Source of the DNA: Candidatus Thiovulum stygium
GTDB taxonomy: Bacteria > Campylobacterota > Campylobacteria > Campylobacterales > Thiovulaceae
Assembly: GCA_021582295.1 (NCBI GenBank)
Contig: CP091137.1
Location: forward strand, 1,660,915-1,724,914
Length of the DNA: 64,000 bases
Direction of reading: 5' to 3'
Shown: in pieces, positions 57,199 to 64,000 of the stretch
Numbering within the stretch: the first letter of the stretch is position 1
How the letters are laid out: each line of letters starts with the position of its first letter
Program-made: the position numbers and the translations under genes
The notes under the pieces: generated by a model
Told to the model about the DNA's origin: nothing
Databases searched by the model: none
The model's input: only the letters and a program-made list of their open reading frames with translations

Positions 57199-58593
57199 TC
57201 AACTCAATTTAACTTCAAAAATATTAAATCTACAAAAAAATCTATATCTAAACTGCCAATTATGTTTTAAAAATATCTCATTAGTTATATAAAGTCCAAG
57301 TCCAAAACCTCGTTTTGAACTAATTTGAGAATGGCTAAAGGGTTTGATATATTCATTCCAATCTTTTTCTAGTTTTTCACCTTTTGATATAAATATAATT
57401 TTATTATTTAGAATTAGGATTTTAATTCTATTATTATTCGAATATTTAATACCATTATCTATTAAATTTTTAAAGGCAATAGAAATTAAAGCTGGATCGA
57501 AAAAAGCAGTTTGATCTCCAACTATTTCGAGTTTATCTCGATCAATAAAGCCTAATTTTATACTATCTTCGATAGTTTTAAGTAAATTAATATTAATAAA
57601 TTGATGACTTCCAGCTCGAGAAATAACTTTTTCGATATTGACCATTTCATTTAAAAGTAAATCAAGACGAATAAAAACGAGATTTAAAATTTCAGTTTCT
57701 CGCCTCTTTTCGATATTTTCAAGAAGTGCAAGAGCTAATTTACCTTTTGTAATTGGAGTTCGAAGTTCATGTAAAATATTTCTTAAAAAAAGTTCGCGAC
57801 CCTGTTCAAGATTATCAATTTTGTCAGCAGTTTTTAGAAATTCAGTCCAAATTTTGCCGACCTCATCAAATTTATTTATATATTTTAAATTAATATTATT
57901 AATAGGTTCGCGATTACCGAATCTTTTGATAGATTCTTCTAAATCTCGAAGAGGTTGTAAATTTTTAATTACAAAATATAATATTATAAATAATAATATG
58001 CTAAAAGCTATTCCAAAAGTAATAGGAATATTATTTGTCTTTAAATATTCTTCGGAATCAAAAATTCTATCATTTAAATATAAATATATATGATTATCAT
58101 AAATAATAAAATAAGATTTATTAAAAATATGATCTCTTTTTTTTAAATTTTTATGATCATCAAAAATATCTCGATCTTTTTTAAATTCAAAAAATGGTTT
58201 TGGATCAAATTTTTCACCACTATTTATAATTTTGTTTTTAGAATCATCTAATATTTCATTATTTAAATTATTAGTGTGAATGATTCGTCCAAATTTATTA
58301 GGTTTGTCAAAAAATGTATCGATATATTTAGAATGTAATTTATGAAATTGTTCATGTTTTTCTTTTTTATTTATATCTATTTGAATAAAAGTTGTAGCTA
58401 TTAAAATAGCCGAAAGAGAAATAATAAACAAAATCTTAATTTTAAAAATTATCGAATGGTGATCAAATTTAAAGATATTTTTAATTTTTTGACTGAATAA
58501 ATTGATAACCAACTCCTCTAATCGATTGGATAAATTCTGGAGTTTTGGGATTGTCTCCAATTTTATGTCGAATTCTACTAACGATAACATCAA
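57199..58593 (-). CDS. Membrane sensor histidine kinase (ArsS/CpxA-like)
   Basis: Two transmembrane helices (ILFIISLSAILIATTFIQI and ITFGIAFSILLFIILYFVI) flank a ~120-residue periplasmic sensor region rich in lysine and aspartate. A HAMP domain, the H-box FLRNILHELRTPITKGKLAL with the phosphorylated His, the N-box IAFKNLIDNGIKYSNN and the G-box KRGFGLGLYITN follow. The frame is open from 58593, but the first ~37 codons overlap the regulator gene. The true start is probably after 58480, with no clear ATG (TTG at 58431 is possible). Its partner is the OmpR-type regulator upstream. Confidence 0.88.
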   Translation of the reverse strand: MMLSLVEFDIKLETIPKLQNLSNRLEELVINLFSQKIKNIFKFDHHSIIFKIKILFIISLSAILIATTFIQIDINKKEKHEQFHKLHSKYIDTFFDKPNKFGRIIHTNNLNNEILDDSKNKIINSGEKFDPKPFFEFKKDRDIFDDHKNLKKRDHIFNKSYFIIYDNHIYLYLNDRIFDSEEYLKTNNIPITFGIAFSILLFIILYFVIKNLQPLRDLEESIKRFGNREPINNINLKYINKFDEVGKIWTEFLKTADKIDNLEQGRELFLRNILHELRTPITKGKLALALLENIEKRRETEILNLVFIRLDLLLNEMVNIEKVISRAGSHQFININLLKTIEDSIKLGFIDRDKLEIVGDQTAFFDPALISIAFKNLIDNGIKYSNNNRIKILILNNKIIFISKGEKLEKDWNEYIKPFSHSQISSKRGFGLGLYITNEIFLKHNWQFRYRFFCRFNIFEVKLS

Positions 58594-59218
58594 CTGTTCT
58601 ATCGACAGAATTCCAACTCATAGATTTCACACTGTCAAGAATCTCATCTCGAGATAATATTTTTCCGCTATTTGTTATAAATAACTTCATAACTTCAAGT
58701 TCAGCACCAGTTAAATTAATTGCTTCACCATCTTTAAATATGCGATGGTCATCTATCTTAAATCTTAGATTATTACTACTTAAATTATTAATAGCTTTGG
58801 TTGGCGAAGAGGTTCGTTTTAAAATTGCTCCGATTCTAGCAATTAATTCGATTGGTTCATAAGGTTTTGGAAGATAATCATCAGCACCGAGATTTAGCCC
58901 TTCGACTTTATCACGAACTGAACCTCGAGCAGAAGAGATAATAATTGGAATTGTGGAGAATTTACGAATCTCTTTTAATAATTCGATTCCGTCTATTTTT
59001 GGAAGTGATAGATCTAATATAAGTAGCGAATAACTATTTTTTTTGAGAGCTTCCAAACCATTTAATGGATTTGAAAAGTTCTCTGCTGAATAACCAAACT
59101 GTTGAAGATATAAAAGTAAAAGCTCAGCAATTTCTTCGTCATCTTCAACCATTGCAATTTTAATTACTTGTTGTTGTATTACTTTCTGTTGTAGTTGTTG
59201 CAAGTGAAACCTCGGCAC
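58481..59218 (-). CDS. OmpR-family response regulator
   Basis: The receiver domain contains IKIAMVEDDEEIAELLLLYL, LLILDLSLPKIDG with the phosphorylated Asp, IISSARG and PKPYEP. The winged-helix output domain contains LTGAELEVMKLFITNSGKIL, SRDEILDSV and RTVDVIVSRIRHKIGD. The natural start is uncertain: the REC strand begins at about 59164, just after the upstream stop, with ATG 59152 and an unusual ATT as options. The gene lies between a CpxP/Spy-like protein gene and its kinase, forming a three-gene envelope-stress type unit. Confidence 0.92.
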   Translation of the reverse strand: MPRFHLQQLQQKVIQQQVIKIAMVEDDEEIAELLLLYLQQFGYSAENFSNPLNGLEALKKNSYSLLILDLSLPKIDGIELLKEIRKFSTIPIIISSARGSVRDKVEGLNLGADDYLPKPYEPIELIARIGAILKRTSSPTKAINNLSSNNLRFKIDDHRIFKDGEAINLTGAELEVMKLFITNSGKILSRDEILDSVKSMSWNSVDRTVDVIVSRIRHKIGDNPKTPEFIQSIRGVGYQFIQSKN

Positions 59219-59657
59219 TTTGAAGTAGAGTAATTAATTCTGTAATTTGCTCTGGTAAAAGTGTAGCTAATATACTTGCAATTGTGTCAGCTTTGATTGT
59301 TGCCATTTTTGTTGAAAATTCAGCTTCAGCTGTTAAAAAATTTTCTCGATTTAAACCAGCAGTTGAAATAAAACCAGAAATTGGAGAGTTTGAAACTCGT
59401 TCTGTGTGAAGAGTTTGCATAGCTGTTCGTTCATCACTTAAAATTGTTTGAATTGAAGTTAATTGAGCTGTTGTAATTGTGCTAATTTGAGAAATTGCTT
59501 TTAAAATAGCTTTTCCACCATGTTTGCCACCACCCATATGAAGAGCTGTTGAAGATGTGATAGAACTATGTTTGTTTCCTTTGTTTCCAGCTTCAGCTGA
59601 AGTTGAAAGAATTGCTATTGCTGTGATTCCAGCTAAGATTTTAGTTAAGTTTTTCAT
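59160..59657 (-). CDS. Periplasmic CpxP/Spy-like protein
   Basis: The 165-residue protein has a clear signal peptide (ILAGITAIAILSTSAEA). The mature part starts with a His/Gly-rich segment (NKHSSITSS, HMGGGKHGG) that could bind metal, followed by amphipathic helices with L-x-x-x-Q-like turns (LTSIQTILSDERTAMQTL, LLPEQITELITLL) and a T-rich end. This resembles LTxxQ proteins such as CpxP, Spy and ZraP, periplasmic chaperones controlled by the adjacent two-component system. The family match is by pattern only. Confidence 0.7.
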   Translation of the reverse strand: MKNLTKILAGITAIAILSTSAEAGNKGNKHSSITSSTALHMGGGKHGGKAILKAISQISTITTAQLTSIQTILSDERTAMQTLHTERVSNSPISGFISTAGLNRENFLTAEAEFSTKMATIKADTIASILATLLPEQITELITLLQSAEVSLATTTTESNTTTSN

Positions 59658-59795
59658 TTTTATGAATCCTATATACTTTATTTTTTATTACAAACGAAAT
59701 TATAAAAAAAGATTATTAATAAAATATAAATAATTGTAAAAATATTGTTAATGAATTGTAATTCAAAAGTTTAAAAATCGATGTTGAATATATTT

Positions 59796-61163
59796 TTACA
59801 TCCAATCTATAATTTTAACTACATCTTCAACTTCAAAACATTCTATTTTTAATTTTTCAATTGGTTTTTTCGGAATAATTGCTCGTTTAATTCCTTGCGA
59901 AATTGCTTCTCGAAGTCGTTGATCAATATTAAAAACTTCTCGAACATCACCAATTAGTGATACTTCGCCAATAAAAACACTCTCTTTTGATAATGGACGA
60001 TCTCGAAAACTACTTACAATTGAAGCCAAAATCGATAAATCTGAAGCAGTTTCACTGATTTTTATTCCACCAGTTATATTTATAAATACATCATAGCGAT
60101 TTAGAGGAATTTCTAATTTTTTTTCTAATAAAGCGAGTAACATATTTAATCGAGAGTAATCAAATCCATTAACACTTCGTTTCGGATTTTGCCCAAAAGA
60201 TTCACTAACGAGAGCTTGAACTTCAACTATAAGAGGACGACTACCTTCCATAATAACAGTTAAAGCAGAACCTGAACCAGCTCTTGATCGTGAAAAGAAT
60301 TTTGAAGCAATATTTTTAGCACTAATTAAGCCACCGTGATTCATCTCAAAAAGACCAATTTCATTTGTATTCCCAAAACGATTTTTAAAACCTCGCAAAA
60401 TTCTCAATTCGCTTGAAGGTTCGCCTTCGAAATATAAAACTACATCTACCATATGTTCAAGAACTCGCGGACCTGCAATTGCACCATCTTTTGTGATATG
60501 TCCAATAATAAAAATTGTGATTCCCCCTTTTTTTGCTAACCTCATCAATTCAAAAGTTACAGCACGAACTTGTCCAACACTTCCAGGAGCCGAATTATTC
60601 GAATTAGTATATATAGTTTGAATAGAATCTATAACTAAAATTTTAAAATTTCCCTCATGCACTTTAGAAGCTATCTCTTCAAATTCAATTTCAGAATATA
60701 AATATAATAATGGTTCATTAACATCAAGACGATTTGCTCTTAATTTAATTTGACTTGCAGATTCTTCACCACTAACATATAGAACTTTATGTTTTTTTGA
60801 TAAATTACCTGCTACTTTTAAAAGTAGAGTTGATTTTCCTATTCCAGGACTACCACCAATTAAAATAAGAGAACCTCGAACAAAACCACCTCCCAAAACG
60901 ATATTAAGTTCATTATCGCCAGTTGAAATTCTTTGAATCGTTTCGATTTCAATTTCAGTAATTGGTACAGCATCGCTTTTCACAATAAGTGATGGCGAAC
61001 TTGAGGCTAACGATGGAGTTGAACTTCGTGATTTTGTTTCAGGTTCAATATTTTCTATAAAAGATTCCCATTCTCCACAATTTGGACATTTGCCTAAATA
61101 ATGAAGAGATTGATGTCCGCAATATTGACATTCGTAAATAATTTTCTTTTTATTTTTAGCCAT
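59796..61163 (-). CDS. radA: DNA repair protein RadA
   Basis: RadA is a RecA-like helicase that promotes branch migration in recombination and DNA repair, and in competent bacteria in transformation. The 455-residue protein has a four-cysteine zinc finger (CQYCGHQ...GKCPNCGEWES), the Walker A GGSPGIGKSTLLLK, Walker B-like FKILVIDSIQT, and the RadA signature GFKNRFGNTNEIG. A Lon-protease-like C-terminal domain contains NRYDVFINITGGI. It lies ten bases after ung, in the same direction, and contains an octamer at 60539. Confidence 0.97.
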   Translation of the reverse strand: MAKNKKKIIYECQYCGHQSLHYLGKCPNCGEWESFIENIEPETKSRSSTPSLASSSPSLIVKSDAVPITEIEIETIQRISTGDNELNIVLGGGFVRGSLILIGGSPGIGKSTLLLKVAGNLSKKHKVLYVSGEESASQIKLRANRLDVNEPLLYLYSEIEFEEIASKVHEGNFKILVIDSIQTIYTNSNNSAPGSVGQVRAVTFELMRLAKKGGITIFIIGHITKDGAIAGPRVLEHMVDVVLYFEGEPSSELRILRGFKNRFGNTNEIGLFEMNHGGLISAKNIASKFFSRSRAGSGSALTVIMEGSRPLIVEVQALVSESFGQNPKRSVNGFDYSRLNMLLALLEKKLEIPLNRYDVFINITGGIKISETASDLSILASIVSSFRDRPLSKESVFIGEVSLIGDVREVFNIDQRLREAISQGIKRAIIPKKPIEKLKIECFEVEDVVKIIDWM

Positions 61164-61173
61164 AAATTATAAT

Positions 61174-61866
61174 TTAGCTTTCTATAAAATTGAAATAATT
61201 TTCATTATTTAAATTCCAATTGATGGGTAATATATTCTTTGATTCAAACCATTGATTAGTTTTTGAGAAAGGTCTGCTACCAAAAAAACCTTTAAAAGCT
61301 GAAAGTGGAGATGGATGAGCTGATTTAATTATAAAATGACGACTAGAATCAATAAATTTTTCTCGTGCTATTGCATTTTTTCCCCATAAAATAAAAACAA
61401 TATTATTTTTATTATCAGAAATAACTTTAATAACACTATCTGTAAAATCTTCCCAACCTTGATTTTGATGAGAGTTAGGCAAATTTTCGCGAACAGAAAG
61501 AGCTGTATTTAAAAGAAAAACTCCTCTATTTGCCCATTTTGTCAAATTGCCACTTATTGGAAAATCTATTCCGAGGTCGTTTTTTAATTCCATGAAAATA
61601 TTTCTTAATGAAGGTGGAAAAGGTATTTCATCTTTAACAGAAAAGGATAATCCGTGTGCTTGTCCAAAACCGTGATAAGGATCTTGACCTAAAATTACAA
61701 CTTTTACAGAATCAAAAGGAGTTTCTATAAAAGCCCTAAACATATCTTCTTGAACAGGATATATATTATAAACTTTTCGTTCTTGAAGAACAAACTTTTT
61801 TAAAGCTTTAAAAGAATCTGTTTGAAAAGCATCTTTTAAATATAAAAACCAATCATCTGGAAACAA
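61174..61866 (-). CDS. ung: Uracil-DNA glycosylase
   Basis: Ung removes uracil from DNA. The 230-residue family-1 enzyme contains the water-activating loop VVILGQDPYHGFGQAHGLSF, the uracil-binding region GVFLLNTALSVRENLPNSHQ, FILWGKNA and the leucine loop SAHPSPLSAFKGFFG. It is co-transcribed with radA. Confidence 0.98.
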   Translation of the reverse strand: MFPDDWFLYLKDAFQTDSFKALKKFVLQERKVYNIYPVQEDMFRAFIETPFDSVKVVILGQDPYHGFGQAHGLSFSVKDEIPFPPSLRNIFMELKNDLGIDFPISGNLTKWANRGVFLLNTALSVRENLPNSHQNQGWEDFTDSVIKVISDNKNNIVFILWGKNAIAREKFIDSSRHFIIKSAHPSPLSAFKGFFGSRPFSKTNQWFESKNILPINWNLNNENYFNFIES

Positions 61867-61932
61867 TGTAAGCTCTTTAGTTATAAAATTTTTTAAGTTG
61901 AAAATAATTGAAAGTATGTTGAAGTATTTATG

Positions 61933-62008
61933 TGGCGCAGCGGACGGGGTTTGAACCCGCGACCCCCGGCGTGACAGGCCAGTATTCTAACCGCTGAACT
62001 ACCGCTGC
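61933..62008 (-). tRNA. tRNA-Asp (anticodon GTC)
   Basis: On the minus strand the acceptor GCAGCGG/CCGCTGC, D arm, anticodon stem CTGGC/GCCGG with loop CTGTCAC (anticodon GTC), T arm GCGGG-TTCAAAC-CCCGT and an encoded CCA form a 76-nt cloverleaf. It is the last of four tRNA genes on this strand. Confidence 0.96.
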
Positions 62009-62016
62009 TTAAAAAA

Positions 62017-62092
62017 TGGTGGTCAGTATAAGACTCGAACTTATGACAGCCACCTTGTAAGGGTGGAGCTCTACCAACTGAGCTAACTGACC
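62017..62092 (-). tRNA. tRNA-Val (anticodon TAC)
   Basis: The minus strand folds with acceptor GGTCAGT/ACTGACC, D arm GCTC..GAGC, anticodon stem CCACC/GGTGG and loop CTTACAA (anticodon TAC), T loop TTCGAGT and CCA. Here position 33 is the usual T, unlike in the tRNA-Val(GAC) at 57.1 kb. Confidence 0.96.
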
Positions 62093-62110
62093 ATTGTGTG
62101 ATTTTTACAT

Positions 62111-62188
62111 TGGCGACCCTTAGAGGATTTGAACCGCTGTTTTTATCTTGAAGAGATATTGTCCTTGGCCAGACTAGACGAAAGGGTC
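62111..62188 (-). tRNA. tRNA-Glu (anticodon TTC)
   Basis: On the minus strand the acceptor GACCCTT/AAGGGTC, D region TCGTCTAGTCTGGCCAAGGA, anticodon loop CTTCAAG (anticodon TTC), T loop TTCAAAT and CCA are all present. The G at the discriminator position fits tRNA-Glu. Confidence 0.95.
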
Positions 62189-62203
62189 ATCTGAAACCGA
62201 AAA

Positions 62204-62279
62204 TGGTGTCCTGTGTTGGAATCGAACCAACGACCACCTCATTAAAAGTGAGATGCTCTACCACCTGAGCTAACAAGAC
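62204..62279 (-). tRNA. tRNA-Lys (anticodon TTT)
   Basis: On the minus strand the acceptor GTCTTGT/ACAGGAC (one G-T pair), D arm GCTC..GAGC, anticodon loop CTTTTAA (anticodon TTT), T loop TTCGATT and CCA form a 76-nt cloverleaf. It is the first gene of the Lys-Glu-Val-Asp cluster. Confidence 0.95.
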
Positions 62280-62342
62280 ACAAAGGAATTAACTTCAATT
62301 ACGGGCAGAATTATATATATAATAATCTTAAAATCAGCTTAA

Positions 62343-63052
62343 TGTAAATTATCAATTAGATATGCAAAAAACAGCTTATCTAAGGGTGATGTTGTTCAAG
62401 GTGCAAAACGACTTTTAAATTCAAATGCAAAAATAGATGATTTCGTTAAAAATATTGTTTCTCTTAAAAATAAAAAAGATAGTAATATTGTCGCAAATAT
62501 TCCTATTAAAGATGCTATATTAATTGCAGATAAAGGTAAAGAGGGCAATTTTTCTGATAACTCTTTACCTGCTGGAGAATATAATTTAACTGCTATAAAT
62601 GGCAATAAAATCGTTGAAGCTATTATTACTTTAAATAAAGATGGTCAAGATATTGGCTCTTTTCAACTTGTTTCAAAAGATGTTGCAAATTTTCAAGCCT
62701 CTTTTGAAAGTTCCATTTGTAAATTTAAGTTCGCTTGATGTTGCTCTTGTTGGTTCACATATAATTACTTTAACCGTTATAGATGATACAAATCTTTCAA
62801 ATTCGGCAACTAAAAATTTAAATATTACAATTTCACCAGTTAAACCGCCTAAATTATCTTTTTATGGAAGCACAACTGTTGATGTTAATCGAACAGCTAA
62901 TTTTTCTGTAACCTCTGATAAATCTAAATATTAGTTATGTTTGGTATATTGATGGGGTTGAACAAAATAGCTATAATAGTTCATTCTCTTATATTTTCTC
63001 GAATATTGGAAATTATCTTGTTTCTATAAAAGGAACTTCTGAACACGAGAAA
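62343..63052 (+). pseudogene. Decayed gene for a secreted PKD/Ig-like protein
   Basis: Three frames join into one protein-like sequence. The first reads GDVVQGAKRLLNSNAKIDDF, PAGEYNLTAINGNKIVEAII and SFQLVSKDVANFQA. After a shift near 62700 it reads HIITLTVIDDTNLSNSATKN, then DVNRTANFSVTSD, then YVWYIDGVEQNSYNSSFSYI and FSNIGNYLVSIKG. The last part is a PKD domain (W-Y-I-D-G ... Y-x-F-x-x-x-G-N-Y-x-V). There is no start codon or signal peptide, so the 5' part is lost. It lies between the tRNA cluster and a nested palindrome, a typical place for mobile-element damage. Confidence 0.65.
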
Positions 63053-63063
63053 GACAGAGAGAC

Positions 63064-63107
63064 TTCCCCGTCAGACTTTGTCTGCCACCCCTTCTAAAGA
63101 CGGGGAA
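63064..63107. repeat. Nested palindrome, possible IS200/IS605-type end
   Basis: TTCCCCGTC (63064-63072) pairs with GACGGGGAA (63099-63107), enclosing a small AGACTTTGTCT hairpin and CCACCCCTTCTAAA. Imperfect stem-loops of this kind border IS200/IS605 elements and related transposon remnants. No transposase is visible nearby. It terminates the similarity to the PKD-type gene. Confidence 0.5.
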
Positions 63108-63140
63108 TTTTGAAACTATTCCCATCCTGTAGATCTACCT

Positions 63141-63177
63141 CCTCATCGTAAATAAAATATATTATTTTATGATGAGG
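63141..63177. terminator. Hairpin containing a GATGAGGT octamer
   Basis: CCTCATC (63141-63147) pairs with GATGAGG (63171-63177), and the AT-rich inner part (GTAAATAAAATA / TATTATTTTAT) extends the stem. TTTTAAATT follows on the plus strand. The right arm is part of an exact octamer (63171-63178); the left arm is a near copy with T at the first position. It lies downstream of aroE. Confidence 0.7.
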
Positions 63178-63202
63178 TTTTAAATTAAAAGTATTTGTTT
63201 AT

Positions 63203-63991
63203 CTATAAATTATAGGCTAAAATCATCTCTTTCTGAATATCTTCTCGAGCAATTTTTCCATCTGTAAAAAGTAAATTCGCCCTAACTCCCTGATAAACTA
63301 ACATCATTGATCCATCTCTAGTTTTAAGTCCCATCTCTTCGGCAAGTTTTAAAAAAGTTGTTTTTTTATAAATAACATCAACAGCATATTTGCTATTTTT
63401 AAATATATCTATTAATATTTTTTTATCGATAGGCAAACTTTCATCTTTTAATCCCGCCGATGAAACATTTACAACTAAATCATAATTTGATGGTTCGAAA
63501 TTATTCCAATCTGATAATTTAATATTAAAATTAGAAAAATTTAAAAGTCGTTCTCGACTACGATTGACAATTTCTATATCAAAATTTTTATTTAAAAAAC
63601 CTACTGTTAAAGCTCTTGCAGTTCCACCAGCACCAATAATTAGAACTTTTGAAATATTTGTAAAATCTGCTATCGAATCAAGAAAACCGTCAATATCAGT
63701 GTTATAGCCGATAATTTTATCCCCTTCGGTTACGAAACAATTAACAGCTTGAATCTCTTTTGCTGTGCCACGAACCTCATCGCAAATTTTAAAAGCAGTT
63801 TCTTTATGTGGAACTGTAATACTTGCTCCAGATAATCCAAGTTCAAAATATAAATCTCGCAAATTAGAACCATCTTTTAATAAAGTTCTGTTATATCTAT
63901 AATTTAAATTAAATTTTAAAAAAACTGAATTATGAATAATTGGAGATTTTGAATGAGAAACTGGATCACCAAAAATCGTGAATAATTTCAT
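63203..63991 (-). CDS. aroE: Shikimate dehydrogenase (NADP+)
   Basis: AroE reduces 3-dehydroshikimate in aromatic amino acid synthesis. The 262-residue protein begins KLFTIFGDPVSHSKSPIIHN (substrate-binding S-x-S), with ASITVPHKETAF (catalytic Lys), GYNTDIDGFLDSI (catalytic Asp), the NADP loop LIIGAGGTARALTVGFL and NRSRERL. The start is the ATG at 63991, and an octamer lies at 63774-63781. Confidence 0.97.
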   Translation of the reverse strand: MKLFTIFGDPVSHSKSPIIHNSVFLKFNLNYRYNRTLLKDGSNLRDLYFELGLSGASITVPHKETAFKICDEVRGTAKEIQAVNCFVTEGDKIIGYNTDIDGFLDSIADFTNISKVLIIGAGGTARALTVGFLNKNFDIEIVNRSRERLLNFSNFNIKLSDWNNFEPSNYDLVVNVSSAGLKDESLPIDKKILIDIFKNSKYAVDVIYKKTTFLKLAEEMGLKTRDGSMMLVYQGVRANLLFTDGKIAREDIQKEMILAYNL

Positions 63992-64000
63992 CTATATAAC

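Noticed and set aside
62232..62240. ACCTCATT in the tRNA-Lys gene and at several other places (891, 11814) as octamer copies
   Set aside because: The last base differs, so they were not counted. GCCTCATC at 2864 and 32103 was excluded for the same reason.

Overview
The window is very AT-rich and looks like a chromosomal segment from a member of the Campylobacterota (Epsilonproteobacteria). This rests on the protein families and their order (trxA/trxB, frr-pyrE, a PflB-like TPR protein, H-NOX, PPK2, LuxS, MTA/SAH nucleosidase) and on a strong preference for CGA arginine codons. A Thiovulum-like organism is possible, but genus cannot be decided from this sequence alone. Most genes are ordinary housekeeping genes in short operons.

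Layout. 1-10.6 kb (minus strand): a partial coiled-coil gene, a polysaccharide deacetylase, secG with a repeat tail, prfA, rpsT, murC, cysQ, an MTA/SAH nucleosidase, a large TPR membrane protein and the 3' end of a cellulose-synthase-like gene. 10.6-13.5 kb is an accessory junction: a truncated group II intron, a surface-protein fragment and a small type II restriction-modification module (HNH nuclease, HTH regulator, adenine methyltransferase). 13.7-20 kb: pyrG, the rpsL-rpsG-fusA operon, a dCMP deaminase and thiL. 20.2-23.7 kb: a leucine-rich-repeat lipoprotein gene broken by a poly-G frameshift and an amber codon. 23.9-30 kb: an orphan McrC-like nuclease, dxr, cdsA, a membrane protein, HIT and thioredoxin-like proteins, and dapB. 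30-34.4 kb: trxB split by a group II intron, then trxA. 34.4-41.7 kb: a glycosyltransferase, a signalling cluster (receiver, HAMP/PAS sensor, Hpt/kinase, class III cyclase), a broken START-like gene, an outer-membrane protein, fmt and a stand-alone H-NOX. 42-44.4 kb: a class V aminotransferase and argG. 44.7-48.7 kb: a DUF488 / dual-OB cluster with a recent 1,382-bp tandem duplication. 48.7-55.7 kb: frr, pyrE, luxS, a DedA protein, tilS, ppk2, a PilO-like protein, a hot-dog protein, nadE and ubiX. 56.2-57.1 kb: a cas-less CRISPR array followed by tRNA-Val. 57.2-64 kb: a two-component system with a CpxP/Spy-like protein, radA, ung, four tRNA genes, a decayed PKD-type gene and aroE.

The strongest unexplained signal is the octamer GATGAGGT / ACCTCATC. 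I count 35 exact copies, 17 in one orientation and 18 in the other, where about one is expected by a rough base-composition estimate. It occurs in genes and between them, sometimes as inverted pairs in hairpins, and is absent from the visibly foreign segments. This is how DNA-uptake sequences behave in other competent bacteria. The second is a group II intron whose removal joins the two halves of trxB exactly in frame, although its own reverse-transcriptase region has been replaced by an unrelated gene. Isolated 14-nt copies of the intron's 5' tip lie nearby.

Many genes, including essential murC and dapB, carry single-base shifts in A, T or G runs. Most of these look like homopolymer sequencing errors, so broken genes here should be read with that in mind.
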